Assembly (NCBI GenBank): GCA_003213175.1
Contig: QCNN01000001.1
Location: forward strand, 89,443 to 153,442
Reading direction: 5' to 3'
Source: SAR116 cluster bacterium AG-426-B08
Lineage (GTDB): Bacteria; Pseudomonadota; Alphaproteobacteria; Puniceispirillales; Marisalimonadaceae
DNA: 64,000 nucleotides
Shown piece by piece: positions 7,189 to 16,885 of the stretch (positions are counted from its first letter, which is position 1; the number at the start of each line of letters is the position of its first letter). The position numbers and the translations under genes were made by a program. The notes below the pieces were generated by a model that was not told the origin of the DNA, searched no databases, and saw only the letters and a list, made by a program, of their open reading frames with translations.

Positions 7189-7757
7189 ATTTTCTCCTCT
7201 AATTCCTGTCCTTCTTTAGATAAATCATTTTCAATCTTTAGGTGATTGAAATGCTCATACAATTCATGTTCAACTTTGTTTTTGAAATCATTATACCTTT
7301 TTTCTTCTTCAGACAAATTTATATTTTCTTCATTAGGATCTTGAAATAGTAATTGTGTTGACAATGTCTCAGTAGCACTGGAATTAAAATCTTTTGTTAA
7401 AGGATTTTCTCCAACTAAGTCTTGAAAATTAGTTATAGCATGAATACCCCTTTTGATGGCTTCTCTGTCTTCTTCTGTTTCACTTTCATCAAAACCGACA
7501 TATAGTGCATGAATAATATGTTGCTTTGGATCTGGCAATATTGCCGTATCATAAATATAATCTTCAACAGGATCTAAATTTATATAGAACTCACTAAATC
7601 TCGCTAAAATTTCTCTAGTTCTAGATGGACCAGGTTCTGGTTTTTCAGCCTGTTTAAGTGGAGGTGGAGAGTTAATACTATTATATATAGCAATGCAAAC
7701 TAAAACAGTAAAAGTTATGACTAATGCTAATAAAAATGGTGTGGTATCTTGGAACAC
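7185..7757 (-). CDS. Membrane-anchored acidic protein of unknown function
   Basis: A 190-residue product with one N-terminal membrane segment (about residues 8-26), a proline-rich linker (PPPLKQAEKPEPGP) and a strongly acidic soluble part with long Glu/Asp-rich helices. I recognise no family. The start is a GTG supported by a perfect AGGAGG (7763-7768 on the complement) five bases upstream, which is rare among genes here. It is translationally coupled to the alpha/beta hydrolase, so the pair may act together, with this protein placing the hydrolase at the membrane; that is inference. Confidence 0.65.
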   Translation of the reverse strand: MFQDTTPFLLALVITFTVLVCIAIYNSINSPPPLKQAEKPEPGPSRTREILARFSEFYINLDPVEDYIYDTAILPDPKQHIIHALYVGFDESETEEDREAIKRGIHAITNFQDLVGENPLTKDFNSSATETLSTQLLFQDPNEENINLSEEEKRYNDFKNKVEHELYEHFNHLKIENDLSKEGQELEEKI

Positions 7758-7946
7758 AATAACCTCCTGATTTTAATATAATATTTAAAAGAATCATTTT
7801 AAATGCCAAAAAAACATATTTTTTAAAAAAAAATTATTAATTGTAATCAATAAGTTAGGTTGCATATAAGTTATATTGCCATTTAGTCGGTTTGCATTAA
7901 ATGTCTTTTTATTGTTATTATTCATTATTGATTTCAAAATATGAAA

Positions 7947-7960
7947 TAAATACGTATTTA
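7947..7960. promoter_or_regulatory. Perfect 14-bp palindrome upstream of proX (candidate operator)
   Basis: TAAATACGTATTTA reads the same on both strands and ends 22 bases before the proX start, just before its strong ribosome-binding site. Location suits a repressor operator or a stability hairpin. AT-rich palindromes occur by chance in such DNA, so the function is unproven. The rest of the 225-base gap 7758-7982 shows no clear promoter. Confidence 0.35.
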
Positions 7961-7971
7961 GAAAACTTAAT

Positions 7972-7978
7972 AGGAGGG
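7972..7978 (+). promoter_or_regulatory. Strong Shine-Dalgarno site of proX
   Basis: AGGAGGG lies four bases before the ATG at 7983. Most genes in this window have weak or no such site, so high translation of the binding protein is expected. Confidence 0.8.
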
Positions 7979-7982
7979 TATT

Positions 7983-8999
7983 ATGAAACGCGTATTCGGA
8001 ACGGCTTTAGCTTTTTTTACCGCCGTTACCGCAAATTTATTTTTTTCGACTTTTGCTAACGCATCTTGTGGAAAAGTTAAAATTGCAGAAATGAACTGGG
8101 CATCTGCTGAATTGATGGCAAATGTTGATAAAATAATTTTAGAAAAAGGTTATGGATGTGAAGTAGAAATGGTTGCAGGTGCTACCATGCCTACTTTTAC
8201 TTCAATGAATGAAAAAGGTACTCCTGATGTAGCTCCTGAACTTTGGGCTAATGCAGTTGCAGTGCCTCTTAAAAAAGCTGTTGGTGAAAATAGACTTATA
8301 GTTGCAAATAATTCACCAATTACTGGTTTAGGTGAAGGTTGGTGGTTACCACCTCACACTGTGAAAAAACATCCGGAGTTAAAAACTGCTTTAGATGTCT
8401 TAAAAAGACCAGATTTATTTCCTTACTCTGAAGATAAATCTAAGGGAGCATTTGTTGGTTGTCCTGCAGGTTGGGGATGTCAGCTAGCTAATGCTAATTT
8501 ATTTAGAGCATTTGAAATGGAGAAAAAAGGTTGGGTATTAGTTGATCCTGGTAGTGCGGCTGGTTTAGATGGTTCAATGGCTAAAGCGGTTGAAAGAGGA
8601 GAAAACTGGTTTGGATATTATTGGTCTCCAACTTCTATGATTGGTAAATATAAAATGCACAAACTAGATTTTGGTGTTCCCTTTGGTGGAAAAGATAACT
8701 GGGATAATTGTATAGTCAAACCTGAAAAAGATTGTGCTAATCCAAAAAAGTCTTCATGGGTTAAATCTGAAGTTAATAGCGTAGTATCTGCTAATTTTAA
8801 GAAAAACGCAGGTGTTGCACTAGATTATATAAAAAATAGAGTTTATCCAGGTGATGTTATGAACTCTATGTTAGTTTTTATGACTGAACAAAAAGCAGGT
8901 GGAAAAGATGCTGCTTATGAATTTCTTGCTAAACATGGCAAGATTTGGGAAAGTTGGGTCAGTTCAGATGTAGCTAAAAAAATTAAATCTAGTTTATAA
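7983..8999 (+). CDS. proX: Glycine betaine/proline-type ABC transporter, periplasmic substrate-binding protein
   Basis: A 338-residue protein with a signal peptide (cleavage near FANA-SC) and the OpuAC/ProX-type fold. The start of the mature domain is GKVKIAEMNWASAELMANV, followed by PDVAPELWANAV and GWWLPP. Tryptophans in these segments and in WFGYYWSPT suit an aromatic cage for quaternary ammonium ligands such as glycine betaine, choline or related osmolytes. The ligand cannot be fixed by reading. Cysteine pairs (SCGK/YGCEV, GCPAGWGC, NCIVKPEKDC) could form disulphides. It is the first gene of a proX-proW-proV operon; a hairpin after it probably lowers expression of the downstream genes. 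Confidence 0.88.
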   Translation: MKRVFGTALAFFTAVTANLFFSTFANASCGKVKIAEMNWASAELMANVDKIILEKGYGCEVEMVAGATMPTFTSMNEKGTPDVAPELWANAVAVPLKKAVGENRLIVANNSPITGLGEGWWLPPHTVKKHPELKTALDVLKRPDLFPYSEDKSKGAFVGCPAGWGCQLANANLFRAFEMEKKGWVLVDPGSAAGLDGSMAKAVERGENWFGYYWSPTSMIGKYKMHKLDFGVPFGGKDNWDNCIVKPEKDCANPKKSSWVKSEVNSVVSANFKKNAGVALDYIKNRVYPGDVMNSMLVFMTEQKAGGKDAAYEFLAKHGKIWESWVSSDVAKKIKSSL

Positions 9000-9018
9000 A
9001 TTTAATTAATATTTAATT

Positions 9019-9045
9019 CACTATCCTCATTTTGTGGGGATAGTG
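9019..9045 (+). promoter_or_regulatory. Stem-loop between proX and proW (partial terminator or mRNA stabiliser)
   Basis: cactatcctca (9019-9029) pairs with tgtggggatagtg (arm 9035-9045), giving an 11-base-pair stem with one G-T pair and a five-base loop. No long T run follows, so it is not a full intrinsic terminator. Hairpins after binding-protein genes commonly protect the upstream mRNA and reduce read-through, matching the need for more binding protein than permease. Confidence 0.6.
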
Positions 9046-9064
9046 ATTTCTATAAAGGTTTTAT

Positions 9065-9949
9065 ATGGACTGGATCTCTGAATTTCCTCAAATGAGTAGG
9101 TCAGGTTTAAGAGAATTTAAAAAATCTGTAGACTTTACTTTTACTGATTTCACTCGTTCATATGGTGCAGAAATAGAGCAGTTCTTTGAACCTTTGCTAA
9201 TGTTTTTAGTATGGTTTGAAAAGTTATTTATCAATACACCATGGCCTTTAATAATATCTGTTATTTTGTTATTAGCTTGGTTAGGATCACGTTCACTTGT
9301 TATAGTAATAGGAACTTTTTTTAGTTTTATGCTAATTGGTTATTTTGGGATGTGGGAAGACACTATGTCAACCCTAGCGATAATTTTAGTAGCAACTTTT
9401 CTATGTATCGCTATTGGAATTCCTATTGGAGTTGCGATGGCAAGAAGCAATACAGTTCAAACAATTGTTGTGCCTGTATTAGATATTATGCAGACCATAC
9501 CTAGCTTTGTATATTTAATACCAGTAGTTATGTTACTTGGAATAGGAAAAGTTCCTGGACTAATTGCCGTATGTATTTATGCAATACCACCAATAGTTAG
9601 ATTAACAAATTTAGGTATACGCTTGGTTGATAAAGATGTTTTGGAAGCAGCAGACTCTTTTGGTGCAAACTATTGGCAAAAACTTTTTGGTGTTCAAATG
9701 CCACTTGCTCTTCCAACTATATTTGCTGGAGTAAATCAGACTATTATGATGGCTCTAGCGATGGTAGTAATAGCTTCAATGATTGGTGTTAAAGGACTTG
9801 GTCTCCCAGTTCTTAGAGCTATATCTAATCAGTATCTTGCCTTAGGATTAATGAATGGTTTAGCAATTGTAGTTTTGGCTATAATTTTTGATAGAGTGAC
9901 ACAAAAAATTGGGCAAAGAATGCAAAAGTTTAAAATTGATCAAGAATAA
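9065..9949 (+). CDS. proW: Glycine betaine/proline-type ABC transporter permease
   Basis: A 294-residue membrane protein of the BPD_transp_1 family, with an N-terminal soluble part (about 55 residues) and several hydrophobic segments. The permease domain is clear from ATFLCIAIGIPIGVAMAR through VLDIMQTIPSFVYLIPVVMLLGIG. The coupling EAA loop is EAADSFGANYWQKLFGVQMPLALPTI, which docks on the ATPase. It sits 65 bases after proX and 8 before proV, forming the membrane pore of the uptake system. Confidence 0.92.
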   Translation: MDWISEFPQMSRSGLREFKKSVDFTFTDFTRSYGAEIEQFFEPLLMFLVWFEKLFINTPWPLIISVILLLAWLGSRSLVIVIGTFFSFMLIGYFGMWEDTMSTLAIILVATFLCIAIGIPIGVAMARSNTVQTIVVPVLDIMQTIPSFVYLIPVVMLLGIGKVPGLIAVCIYAIPPIVRLTNLGIRLVDKDVLEAADSFGANYWQKLFGVQMPLALPTIFAGVNQTIMMALAMVVIASMIGVKGLGLPVLRAISNQYLALGLMNGLAIVVLAIIFDRVTQKIGQRMQKFKIDQE

Positions 9950-9957
9950 TTAATAAT

Positions 9958-11001
9958 ATGACAAATCTAATTGAAATTAAGAATCTTTATAAAATTTTTG
10001 GAAATAACGAGAATGAAGCTCTTAAATTAGTTAAAAAAGGCATGGGTAAAGATGAATTGCTTGAAAAAACTAATACTGTATTGGGATTAAATAATATTAA
10101 TTTAAAAATTCCAAAGGGGAAAATACAAGTTGTAATGGGATTATCTGGATCTGGAAAGTCTACTTTAATAAGACATTTAAACAGACTTATTGAACCAACT
10201 TTTGGTAAGATAATGATTGATAAAAAGAATGTTTTATCATTAACACAAAAAGAATTGTTGAGCTTCAGACAGAAAAATATGTCTATGGTTTTTCAGAAGT
10301 TTGCTCTATTTCCTCATAAAACTATTATTGAAAATATTGGTTATGGGCTTGTTATTCAATCTATGTCTAAAGATTTATGGATTGAAAAAGCATCAAAATG
10401 GTTAAAAAGAGTTGGTCTTGAAGGATATGAGGACTATTATCCAAATCAACTCTCTGGAGGTATGCAACAAAGAGTTGGACTTGCAAGAGCATTGGCAACT
10501 GATGCCGAAATTTTGTTAATGGATGAGGCTTTTTCTGCTCTTGACCCCCTAATAAGAGCTGATATGCAAAATATTTTATTAGATTTACAAAATGAACTTC
10601 ACAAAACAATCGTTTTCATAACTCATGATTTAGACGAAGCACTAAAAATTGGTGATAGAATAGCTATTCTTCGAGATGGACTTATTGTTCAAGATAGTGA
10701 TCCACAAGAAATTATTTTAAAACCAGCAGATAAATATGTGTCTGATTTCATAAAAGACATTAATCGTGCCAGAGTAATAAAAGCTAAGTCCATTATGACA
10801 AAATCAACTTCTAAGATTAAAGATGCTGTTTCTATAAATCATAACATGGTTTTAGAGGACGTTTTGCAAGAAATCACAAAAAATCCTGGGGCAATTATTT
10901 CGGTAACAAATGACTCAAAAAAAATAATCGGAAAAATTTCTATCGAAGAACTTTTAAATGGAATTAAAAGACCTGTCTCAAAAACTAATAATTATACATA
11001 A
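9958..11001 (+). CDS. proV: Glycine betaine/proline-type ABC transporter ATP-binding protein
   Basis: A 347-residue ATPase with Walker A GLSGSGKST (61-69), Q-loop VFQKFALFPH, signature LSGGMQQR, Walker B ILLMDEAFSALDP and the H-loop ITHDLDEA. An N-terminal extension (residues 1-50, ALKLVKKGMGKDELLEKT) is typical of the ProV/OpuAA type. The C-terminal about 70 residues (MTKSTSKIKDAVSINHNM... GKISIEELL) resemble a single CBS half, shorter than the two CBS modules of E. coli ProV, which may alter osmotic gating. It ends six bases from the convergent ugd. Confidence 0.93.
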   Translation: MTNLIEIKNLYKIFGNNENEALKLVKKGMGKDELLEKTNTVLGLNNINLKIPKGKIQVVMGLSGSGKSTLIRHLNRLIEPTFGKIMIDKKNVLSLTQKELLSFRQKNMSMVFQKFALFPHKTIIENIGYGLVIQSMSKDLWIEKASKWLKRVGLEGYEDYYPNQLSGGMQQRVGLARALATDAEILLMDEAFSALDPLIRADMQNILLDLQNELHKTIVFITHDLDEALKIGDRIAILRDGLIVQDSDPQEIILKPADKYVSDFIKDINRARVIKAKSIMTKSTSKIKDAVSINHNMVLEDVLQEITKNPGAIISVTNDSKKIIGKISIEELLNGIKRPVSKTNNYT

Positions 11002-11007
11002 ACACAC

Positions 11008-12315
11008 TTAAATTTTTTCTCTGCCTATTTGATAAAGTTTAAATTTACTCTTTTTGAAAACATTAGGGTCAAGTACATTTCTAAAATCAAAAATATATTT
11101 TCCTTCCATAAGACCACTTAAAAACTCTGGTGAGAGACTTCTGAATTCGCTCCATTCTGTCAATAAAACAACACAATCTGAACCTTTTATGCATTCATGA
11201 ATACTCTCAGCATATTTTATTTTTTTTAAAAACTTTTTTGCTTCGTTTTTTGCCACAGGATCAAATGCAGTTATTTTAGCCTTTTTTTTAAGTAATTCCG
11301 GAATTAAATCAAGTGAAGGACTTTCTCTCATGTCATCAGTACCTGGCTTAAATGACAAACCTAATACAGAAATCTTCTTATTTGTAACATCACCTCCCAT
11401 AAGGTTAATAATTTTTCGTGCCAATGACTTTTTTCTATCTCGATTGTACCTGACAACAGTTTCAACTATTGAGAGATTTACGTCATTTTGTTTTGAAGTT
11501 TGTACTAAAGCAAGTGTATCTTTTGGAAAACAAGAACCTCCATACCCTGGCCCAGGATGTAAAAATTTGTTACCAATTCTTTTATCTAATCCCATTCCTT
11601 TTGCAATATCATTAATATCTGTATCAAGTTGCTCACATAAATCTGCCATTTGATTAATAAAAGAAATTTTGACAGCTAAAAATGCATTTGAAGCATATTT
11701 TATTAACTCAGCGGATTTCAAGTCTGTATATAAAATTGGTGTTTCAAAAAGAAACAATGGTTTATAAATTGAAGCTAAAACTGTTTTAGATTTTTTATTT
11801 TCGTGTCCAACAACGACTCTGTTTGGTCTCATAAAATCTTCTATAGCGCTTCCCTCTCTTAAAAACTCAGGGTTAGAAACAACATCAAATTCCGCATTAG
11901 TATTTTTTTTTATAATTTCTTTAATTTTTTGTGAAGTACCAACTGGAACTGTCGATTTAGTCACAATTACAGTATATCCATTCAAATAAGAAGCAATTTC
12001 TTTTGCTGCATCATAAACATATGTTAAATCAGCATGACCGTCACCTCTTCTTGTAGGAGTGCCTACTGCTATAAAAACAGCATCTGCATTTTTCACATGT
12101 GCTCTTTGATCAGTACTGAATTTTAACCTTCCAGAAAGAAAGTTTTTTTTAACAAGATCTTCCAAACCTGGTTCAAATATTGGCATTACTCCATTTTTGA
12201 GATTTTTGATTTTTAATTTATCTTTGTCTAAACATGTTACATCAAACCCAAAATCTGAAAAACATGCACCTGAGACTAATCCAACATATCCTGTACCTAG
12301 CATAACGATTTTCAT
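11008..12315 (-). CDS. ugd: UDP-glucose 6-dehydrogenase
   Basis: A 435-residue enzyme oxidising UDP-glucose to UDP-glucuronate with NAD. The N-terminal Rossmann motif is MLGTGYVGLVSGACF; the catalytic cysteine is in GPGYGGSCFPKDT; KYASNAFLAVKISF and GLSFKPGTDDMRESPS complete the family signature. Length is usual. It is divergent from galU (103 bases between), which makes its substrate, so the two probably serve polysaccharide synthesis together with the phosphohexomutase that follows galU. Confidence 0.96.
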   Translation of the reverse strand: MKIVMLGTGYVGLVSGACFSDFGFDVTCLDKDKLKIKNLKNGVMPIFEPGLEDLVKKNFLSGRLKFSTDQRAHVKNADAVFIAVGTPTRRGDGHADLTYVYDAAKEIASYLNGYTVIVTKSTVPVGTSQKIKEIIKKNTNAEFDVVSNPEFLREGSAIEDFMRPNRVVVGHENKKSKTVLASIYKPLFLFETPILYTDLKSAELIKYASNAFLAVKISFINQMADLCEQLDTDINDIAKGMGLDKRIGNKFLHPGPGYGGSCFPKDTLALVQTSKQNDVNLSIVETVVRYNRDRKKSLARKIINLMGGDVTNKKISVLGLSFKPGTDDMRESPSLDLIPELLKKKAKITAFDPVAKNEAKKFLKKIKYAESIHECIKGSDCVVLLTEWSEFRSLSPEFLSGLMEGKYIFDFRNVLDPNVFKKSKFKLYQIGREKI

Positions 12316-12418
12316 TTCTATTATCCTCTATCTTTAAATCATATCTTGACTATTATAACTGTATGAAATAGTTAATCCTTTATACAAATAATATTTATTA
12401 CAATATACTTAATTTGTC

Positions 12419-13270
12419 ATGAAAATTAAAAAAGCAATATTTCCAGTAGGTGGTTTAGGTACCAGATTTCTCCCAGCAACCAAATCAATGCCAAAAGAGA
12501 TGCTACCTATTGTTGATAAGCCACTAATACAATACGCTGTTGAGGAAGCTGCAGAAGCAGGCATAGAACAATTTATTTTTGTAACTAGTAGAGGAAAATC
12601 AGCAATTGAAAACCACTTTGATCATTCTTTTGAATTAGAAAATAATCTTCTCATGCAAGGGAAAAAAAATTTCCTTAAAATTACTCAAGAAATGTTAAAA
12701 ATACCTGGGACATATGCATATGTTCGTCAACAAGAACCTGCCGGATTAGGTCACGCGATTTGGTGTGCAAGACACCTTATTGACAATGAGCCATTTGCAG
12801 TAATTTTAGCAGATGATTTAATAACAGGTAACTTAACGTTAAAAAATATGATACACAACTATCAAGGTGGCAACATGGTTGCAATAATGGAAGTAAATAA
12901 AAATGAAACTTCGTCCTATGGAATTGTTAAAACAAAAGAAATAACAAGTAAAAATTTTGAAATTACTCATATGGTAGAAAAACCTAACCCTGAAAATGCA
13001 CCCAGTAATTTGGCAATTGTTGGTAGGTACATCTTAGATTCTAAAATTTTTAAAATCTTAGAAAAACAAAATGCCGGAAAAGGAAAAGAAATACAATTAA
13101 CAGATGCTATTAATTCTCAAATTGGCACAACATTTTGTCACGGATTCCTTTTTGAAGGCGAAAGATATGATTGTGGTTCAAAATTAGGATTTATTCAAGC
13201 AAACATCACATTTGCTTTGGAAAGGAACGATCTAAAAAATGAACTCTCTACTTGGTTAAAAAAAATTTAA
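12419..13270 (+). CDS. galU: UTP-glucose-1-phosphate uridylyltransferase
   Basis: A 283-residue nucleotidyltransferase making UDP-glucose. It has the glycine-rich FPVGGLGTRFLPATKSMPKEMLPI start, DKPLIQYAVEEA, QQEPAGLGHAIWCA, VILADDL and MVEKP motifs in the usual order. No convincing Shine-Dalgarno site precedes the ATG. It is followed after four bases by the phosphohexomutase gene, which would supply glucose-1-phosphate. Confidence 0.96.
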   Translation: MKIKKAIFPVGGLGTRFLPATKSMPKEMLPIVDKPLIQYAVEEAAEAGIEQFIFVTSRGKSAIENHFDHSFELENNLLMQGKKNFLKITQEMLKIPGTYAYVRQQEPAGLGHAIWCARHLIDNEPFAVILADDLITGNLTLKNMIHNYQGGNMVAIMEVNKNETSSYGIVKTKEITSKNFEITHMVEKPNPENAPSNLAIVGRYILDSKIFKILEKQNAGKGKEIQLTDAINSQIGTTFCHGFLFEGERYDCGSKLGFIQANITFALERNDLKNELSTWLKKI

Positions 13271-13274
13271 ATCT

Positions 13275-14690
13275 ATGCTAATTAAACATAAGTTCAACAA
13301 AAATATTTTACGAGCCTATGATATCAGAGGAATTGTTGGAGAAAATTTAAAAGAAAAAGACGCGTTTATGTTAGGCTATTTCTATTGTCTTTTTCTAAAA
13401 GAAAAAATTGGGGACAATGCTGTTCCAAAAATAATAGTTAGCAGAGATGGTAGGATTTCAAGTCCAAGTTTAGAAAAAAATTTAATCGATGGATTACTCA
13501 AGGCAGGTGCAAGTGTTATTAGTATTGGAATGAATCCTACTCCAACATTATATTTTAGTAATCAATATTTTAATAGTGATGGAGCTATTCAAGTTACGGG
13601 AAGTCATAATCCAAAGTCTTATAATGGCTTTAAAATGATAATGCAGAATAAATCATTTTTTGGAAGAGATATTATTAAACTATCTGAATTTGCTGAAAAA
13701 GGTTCCGAGAAATCTTACTCTGGCACTTTTAAATTATTAAATATTGAAGATATATACATCAAAGAAGTTTTAAAGCCACTAGAAAAATATTCAAATTTTA
13801 AAAAACTTTCTGAAAAAAAAATTATCTGGGATTGTGGAAATGGAGCAACTGGAAATATAATAAAAAAACTAATAAGTAAACTACCCGGACAACACTCTAT
13901 TTTATACAGCAAAATAGATGGTACTTTCCCAAATCATCATCCAGATCCTACTCAAGAAAAAAATTTAGTAGAACTTAAAAGGCAAGTAAAAAAAAATAGA
14001 GCAACACTTGGAATTGCTTTCGATGGAGATGGAGATAGAATTGGTGTAATTGATAAAAACGGAAATTTACTTCCAGGTGATTTGTTAACAGCTTTTTTAT
14101 GCCAATCTATTGAACAAAAAAATAAGACTATTATTTTGGATGTAAAATCTAGTTTAATACCAATAAATTTTATAAAACAATTAGGTTTAAATGTAGATAT
14201 ATGGAAGACTGGTCATTCCCACATAAAGTCAAGAATAAGTGAAATTGGTGCAGCATTAGCAGGAGAAATGTCTGGCCATATCTTCTTTAAAGACAAATAT
14301 TTCGGATACGATGACGCTATATACACAGGCATACGTATTCTGGAATTAATGCACTTAGGTTATGATATAACAACTTTTTACAATAATTTAAAACAATCGT
14401 TTACAACTCCTGAAATTAAAGTTGAATGCTCAGATGATAGAAAATTTATTGTTATAAGAAATATTATTGAAAAATTGAAAATTCAATACAAAAAAGAAAA
14501 TATTTTGTTGATTGATGGAGTAAGAATAAATACTCTTTTAGGATGGTACCTTATTAGAGCTAGCAATACTGAAAATGCAATTATAATTAGAGTTGAGGCT
14601 CAAAGTGATAGTTACAAAATGTCATTATTGAATGAAGTTATAGAATTATTAAAAGAACAAGGTCTTAATTTAGACTTTGAAGATGAATAA
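13275..14690 (+). CDS. Phosphomannomutase/phosphoglucomutase
   Basis: A 471-residue alpha-D-phosphohexomutase of the AlgC/ManB type. Features are LRAYDIRGIVGENL at the N-terminus, the phosphoserine loop VTGSHNPKSYNGFKM, metal loop FDGDGDRIGV, sugar-binding GEMSGHIFFKD and a C-terminal phosphate-binding region with RVEAQSD. It interconverts hexose-6-phosphate and hexose-1-phosphate, feeding galU directly upstream. Glucose or mannose preference cannot be told. Confidence 0.93.
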   Translation: MLIKHKFNKNILRAYDIRGIVGENLKEKDAFMLGYFYCLFLKEKIGDNAVPKIIVSRDGRISSPSLEKNLIDGLLKAGASVISIGMNPTPTLYFSNQYFNSDGAIQVTGSHNPKSYNGFKMIMQNKSFFGRDIIKLSEFAEKGSEKSYSGTFKLLNIEDIYIKEVLKPLEKYSNFKKLSEKKIIWDCGNGATGNIIKKLISKLPGQHSILYSKIDGTFPNHHPDPTQEKNLVELKRQVKKNRATLGIAFDGDGDRIGVIDKNGNLLPGDLLTAFLCQSIEQKNKTIILDVKSSLIPINFIKQLGLNVDIWKTGHSHIKSRISEIGAALAGEMSGHIFFKDKYFGYDDAIYTGIRILELMHLGYDITTFYNNLKQSFTTPEIKVECSDDRKFIVIRNIIEKLKIQYKKENILLIDGVRINTLLGWYLIRASNTENAIIIRVEAQSDSYKMSLLNEVIELLKEQGLNLDFEDE

Positions 14691-14722
14691 TAGGTTAAAT
14701 TGATAAATGTAGAGGCTATATC

Positions 14723-16885
14723 ATGGAAAAAGTAATTAAAAATAAACTAAAAATATCAAAAGTTTTGTATGAATTTCTTGAAAATGATGTTCTCTCGCCA
14801 TTGAATGTAAACTCAGATCTTTTCTGGAAGGGTTTTGAAGAAATCATTTATAAATTTTCTCCTTTAAATAAAAAACTACTTGAAAAAAGAGATGAGATTA
14901 AAAACTTAATCGATGATTTTTATAAGAATAATAAAGACAAAGCAATTAACCAAGAAGAGTATATAAGCTTTCTTAAAGATATAGGATACATTGTACCAGA
15001 AGGACCCGATTTTAAAATTGAAACGGAAAATGTTGATGAAGAAATTGCAAAAATCGCTGGACCTCAACTTGTTGTTCCTGTCACTAATGCAAGATACTCA
15101 CTTAATGCAGCAAATGCAAGATGGGGAAGCCTTTATGATGCATTATATGGAACAGATCTGATTCCAGAAGAAGATCAAACAAGTAAAGGTAACAACTATA
15201 ATCCTAAAAGGGGTCAAAAAGTAATAGAGTTTGGTAGAAATTTTCTTGATGAACATTTCCCATTAACAAATGGATCCCATCATGATGCAATTTCTTATGA
15301 AATTGAAAATAAAAAATTGATTATTAATTTTCAAAATGAAAAAACTACGCTTAAAGAAACACAAAAATTCGTTGGATTTAGTGAAAAATCAAAAGATACT
15401 AGATCCATATTGTTAAAAAATAATAACCTTCATGTTGAAATTGTTATTGATCCTAATCAATTGGTAGGAAAATCCGATAAGGCAGGAATTAACGATATTA
15501 TATTAGAATCAGCAATAACCACGATTCAAGATTGTGAAGACTCAGTAGCTGCCGTGGATGCGGAAGATAAAGTTCTTGCATATAAAAATTGGTTGGGACT
15601 AATGAATGGTTCTCTTAAATCAACTTTTCAAAAAGGTGATAAAGTTGTTAGTAGAGAGCTGAATAATAATAAAGTTTTTGAAGGATTAAATGGTAAAATT
15701 CATCTCTCAGGATTGTCTCTCATGCTCATTAGAAATGTTGGTCATTTAATGACAAATCCAGCTATAATCTATGAAGAAAATAAGGAAGTTCCAGAAGGTA
15801 TTATGGACGGTGTAATCACATCTTTGATTGCTTTGTTCGATATCCAAAATAAAATCAACTCTAATGAAGGATCAATTTATATTGTAAAGCCTAAAATGCA
15901 TGGACCTGAAGAAGTTGCTTTTACTAATGAACTTTTTGAATCCGTAGAAAACTTGCTAAACCTCAATAAGTATACAATTAAAATAGGAATTATGGATGAA
16001 GAAAGACGAACTACAGTCAATTTAAAAGAGTGTATAAGGCAAGCAAAACACAGACTTGTTTTTATCAATACAGGCTTTTTAGATAGAACAGGTGATGAGA
16101 TACATACTGCAATGGAAGCTGGCCCGATTATACCTAAACCTGAAATAAAAAATGCAGATTGGATTGATGCGTACGAAAAGAATAATGTTTATATTGGATT
16201 AAAATGTGGTTTATCTGGTAAAGCTCAGATAGGCAAAGGTATGTGGGCCATGCCGGATCTAATGAAAGATATGTATGAACAAAAAATCAATCATCCAGAG
16301 AGCGGTGCTAATACGGCATGGGTACCAAGTCCAACAGCAGCTACTATTCATGCCTTGCATTACCACAAAATAAATATTTTTTCTATTCAGGAACAACTTC
16401 TTAAAGAAAAAAAGAATGCAAACTATTTGCATAAAATTTTAAATGTACCTGTTACGTATGGTCAAAATTTTTCTACTGAATTGATAGAACGTGAAATAAA
16501 TAATAATGCTCAAGGTATTTTGGGATATGTGGTTAGATGGATTGATCAAGGAGTGGGTTGCTCCAAAGTTCCAGATATCAATAATATTGGCTTGATGGAA
16601 GATCGTGCAACTTGTCGAATTTCTAGTCAACATTTAGCAAATTGGTTGCATCATGAAATCATATCTGAAGAACAGCTATTAAATTGTATGAAGAAAATGG
16701 CCAAGGTAGTTGACAATCAAAATGTAAATGACAAAAATTATCAGCCAATGTCAATGGATTTTGAAAAATCTATTGCGTTTAATGCAGCGCTGGATTTAAT
16801 TCTAATGGGAACAAAAAGTCCTTCTGGTTACACTGAACCAATATTACATGAAAGAAGATTAAAACTAAAAAGTAATTTAAGCTGA
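14723..16885 (+). CDS. glcB: Malate synthase G
   Basis: A 720-residue enzyme, the usual length for isoform G, condensing glyoxylate with acetyl-CoA to malate. Motifs include [41 protein letters not shown] (metal ligands), [27 protein letters not shown] (catalytic Arg) and [14 protein letters not shown]. It follows the mutase by 32 bases, too short for the glycine riboswitch known upstream of this gene in SAR11. It overlaps the convergent ccrM by nine bases. Isocitrate lyase is not in the window. Confidence 0.96.
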   Translation: MEKVIKNKLKISKVLYEFLENDVLSPLNVNSDLFWKGFEEIIYKFSPLNKKLLEKRDEIKNLIDDFYKNNKDKAINQEEYISFLKDIGYIVPEGPDFKIETENVDEEIAKIAGPQLVVPVTNARYSLNAANARWGSLYDALYGTDLIPEEDQTSKGNNYNPKRGQKVIEFGRNFLDEHFPLTNGSHHDAISYEIENKKLIINFQNEKTTLKETQKFVGFSEKSKDTRSILLKNNNLHVEIVIDPNQLVGKSDKAGINDIILESAITTIQDCEDSVAAVDAEDKVLAYKNWLGLMNGSLKSTFQKGDKVVSRELNNNKVFEGLNGKIHLSGLSLMLIRNVGHLMTNPAIIYEENKEVPEGIMDGVITSLIALFDIQNKINSNEGSIYIVKPKMHGPEEVAFTNELFESVENLLNLNKYTIKIGIMDEERRTTVNLKECIRQAKHRLVFINTGFLDRTGDEIHTAMEAGPIIPKPEIKNADWIDAYEKNNVYIGLKCGLSGKAQIGKGMWAMPDLMKDMYEQKINHPESGANTAWVPSPTAATIHALHYHKINIFSIQEQLLKEKKNANYLHKILNVPVTYGQNFSTELIEREINNNAQGILGYVVRWIDQGVGCSKVPDINNIGLMEDRATCRISSQHLANWLHHEIISEEQLLNCMKKMAKVVDNQNVNDKNYQPMSMDFEKSIAFNAALDLILMGTKSPSGYTEPILHERRLKLKSNLS

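Noticed and set aside
12346..12374. galU promoter with TTGACT
   Set aside because: At 17-base spacing the -10 candidate (TAGTTA) matches poorly, so it is not listed.
14691..14722. Glycine riboswitch before malate synthase, as in SAR11
   Set aside because: The spacer is 32 bases and cannot hold the aptamer.
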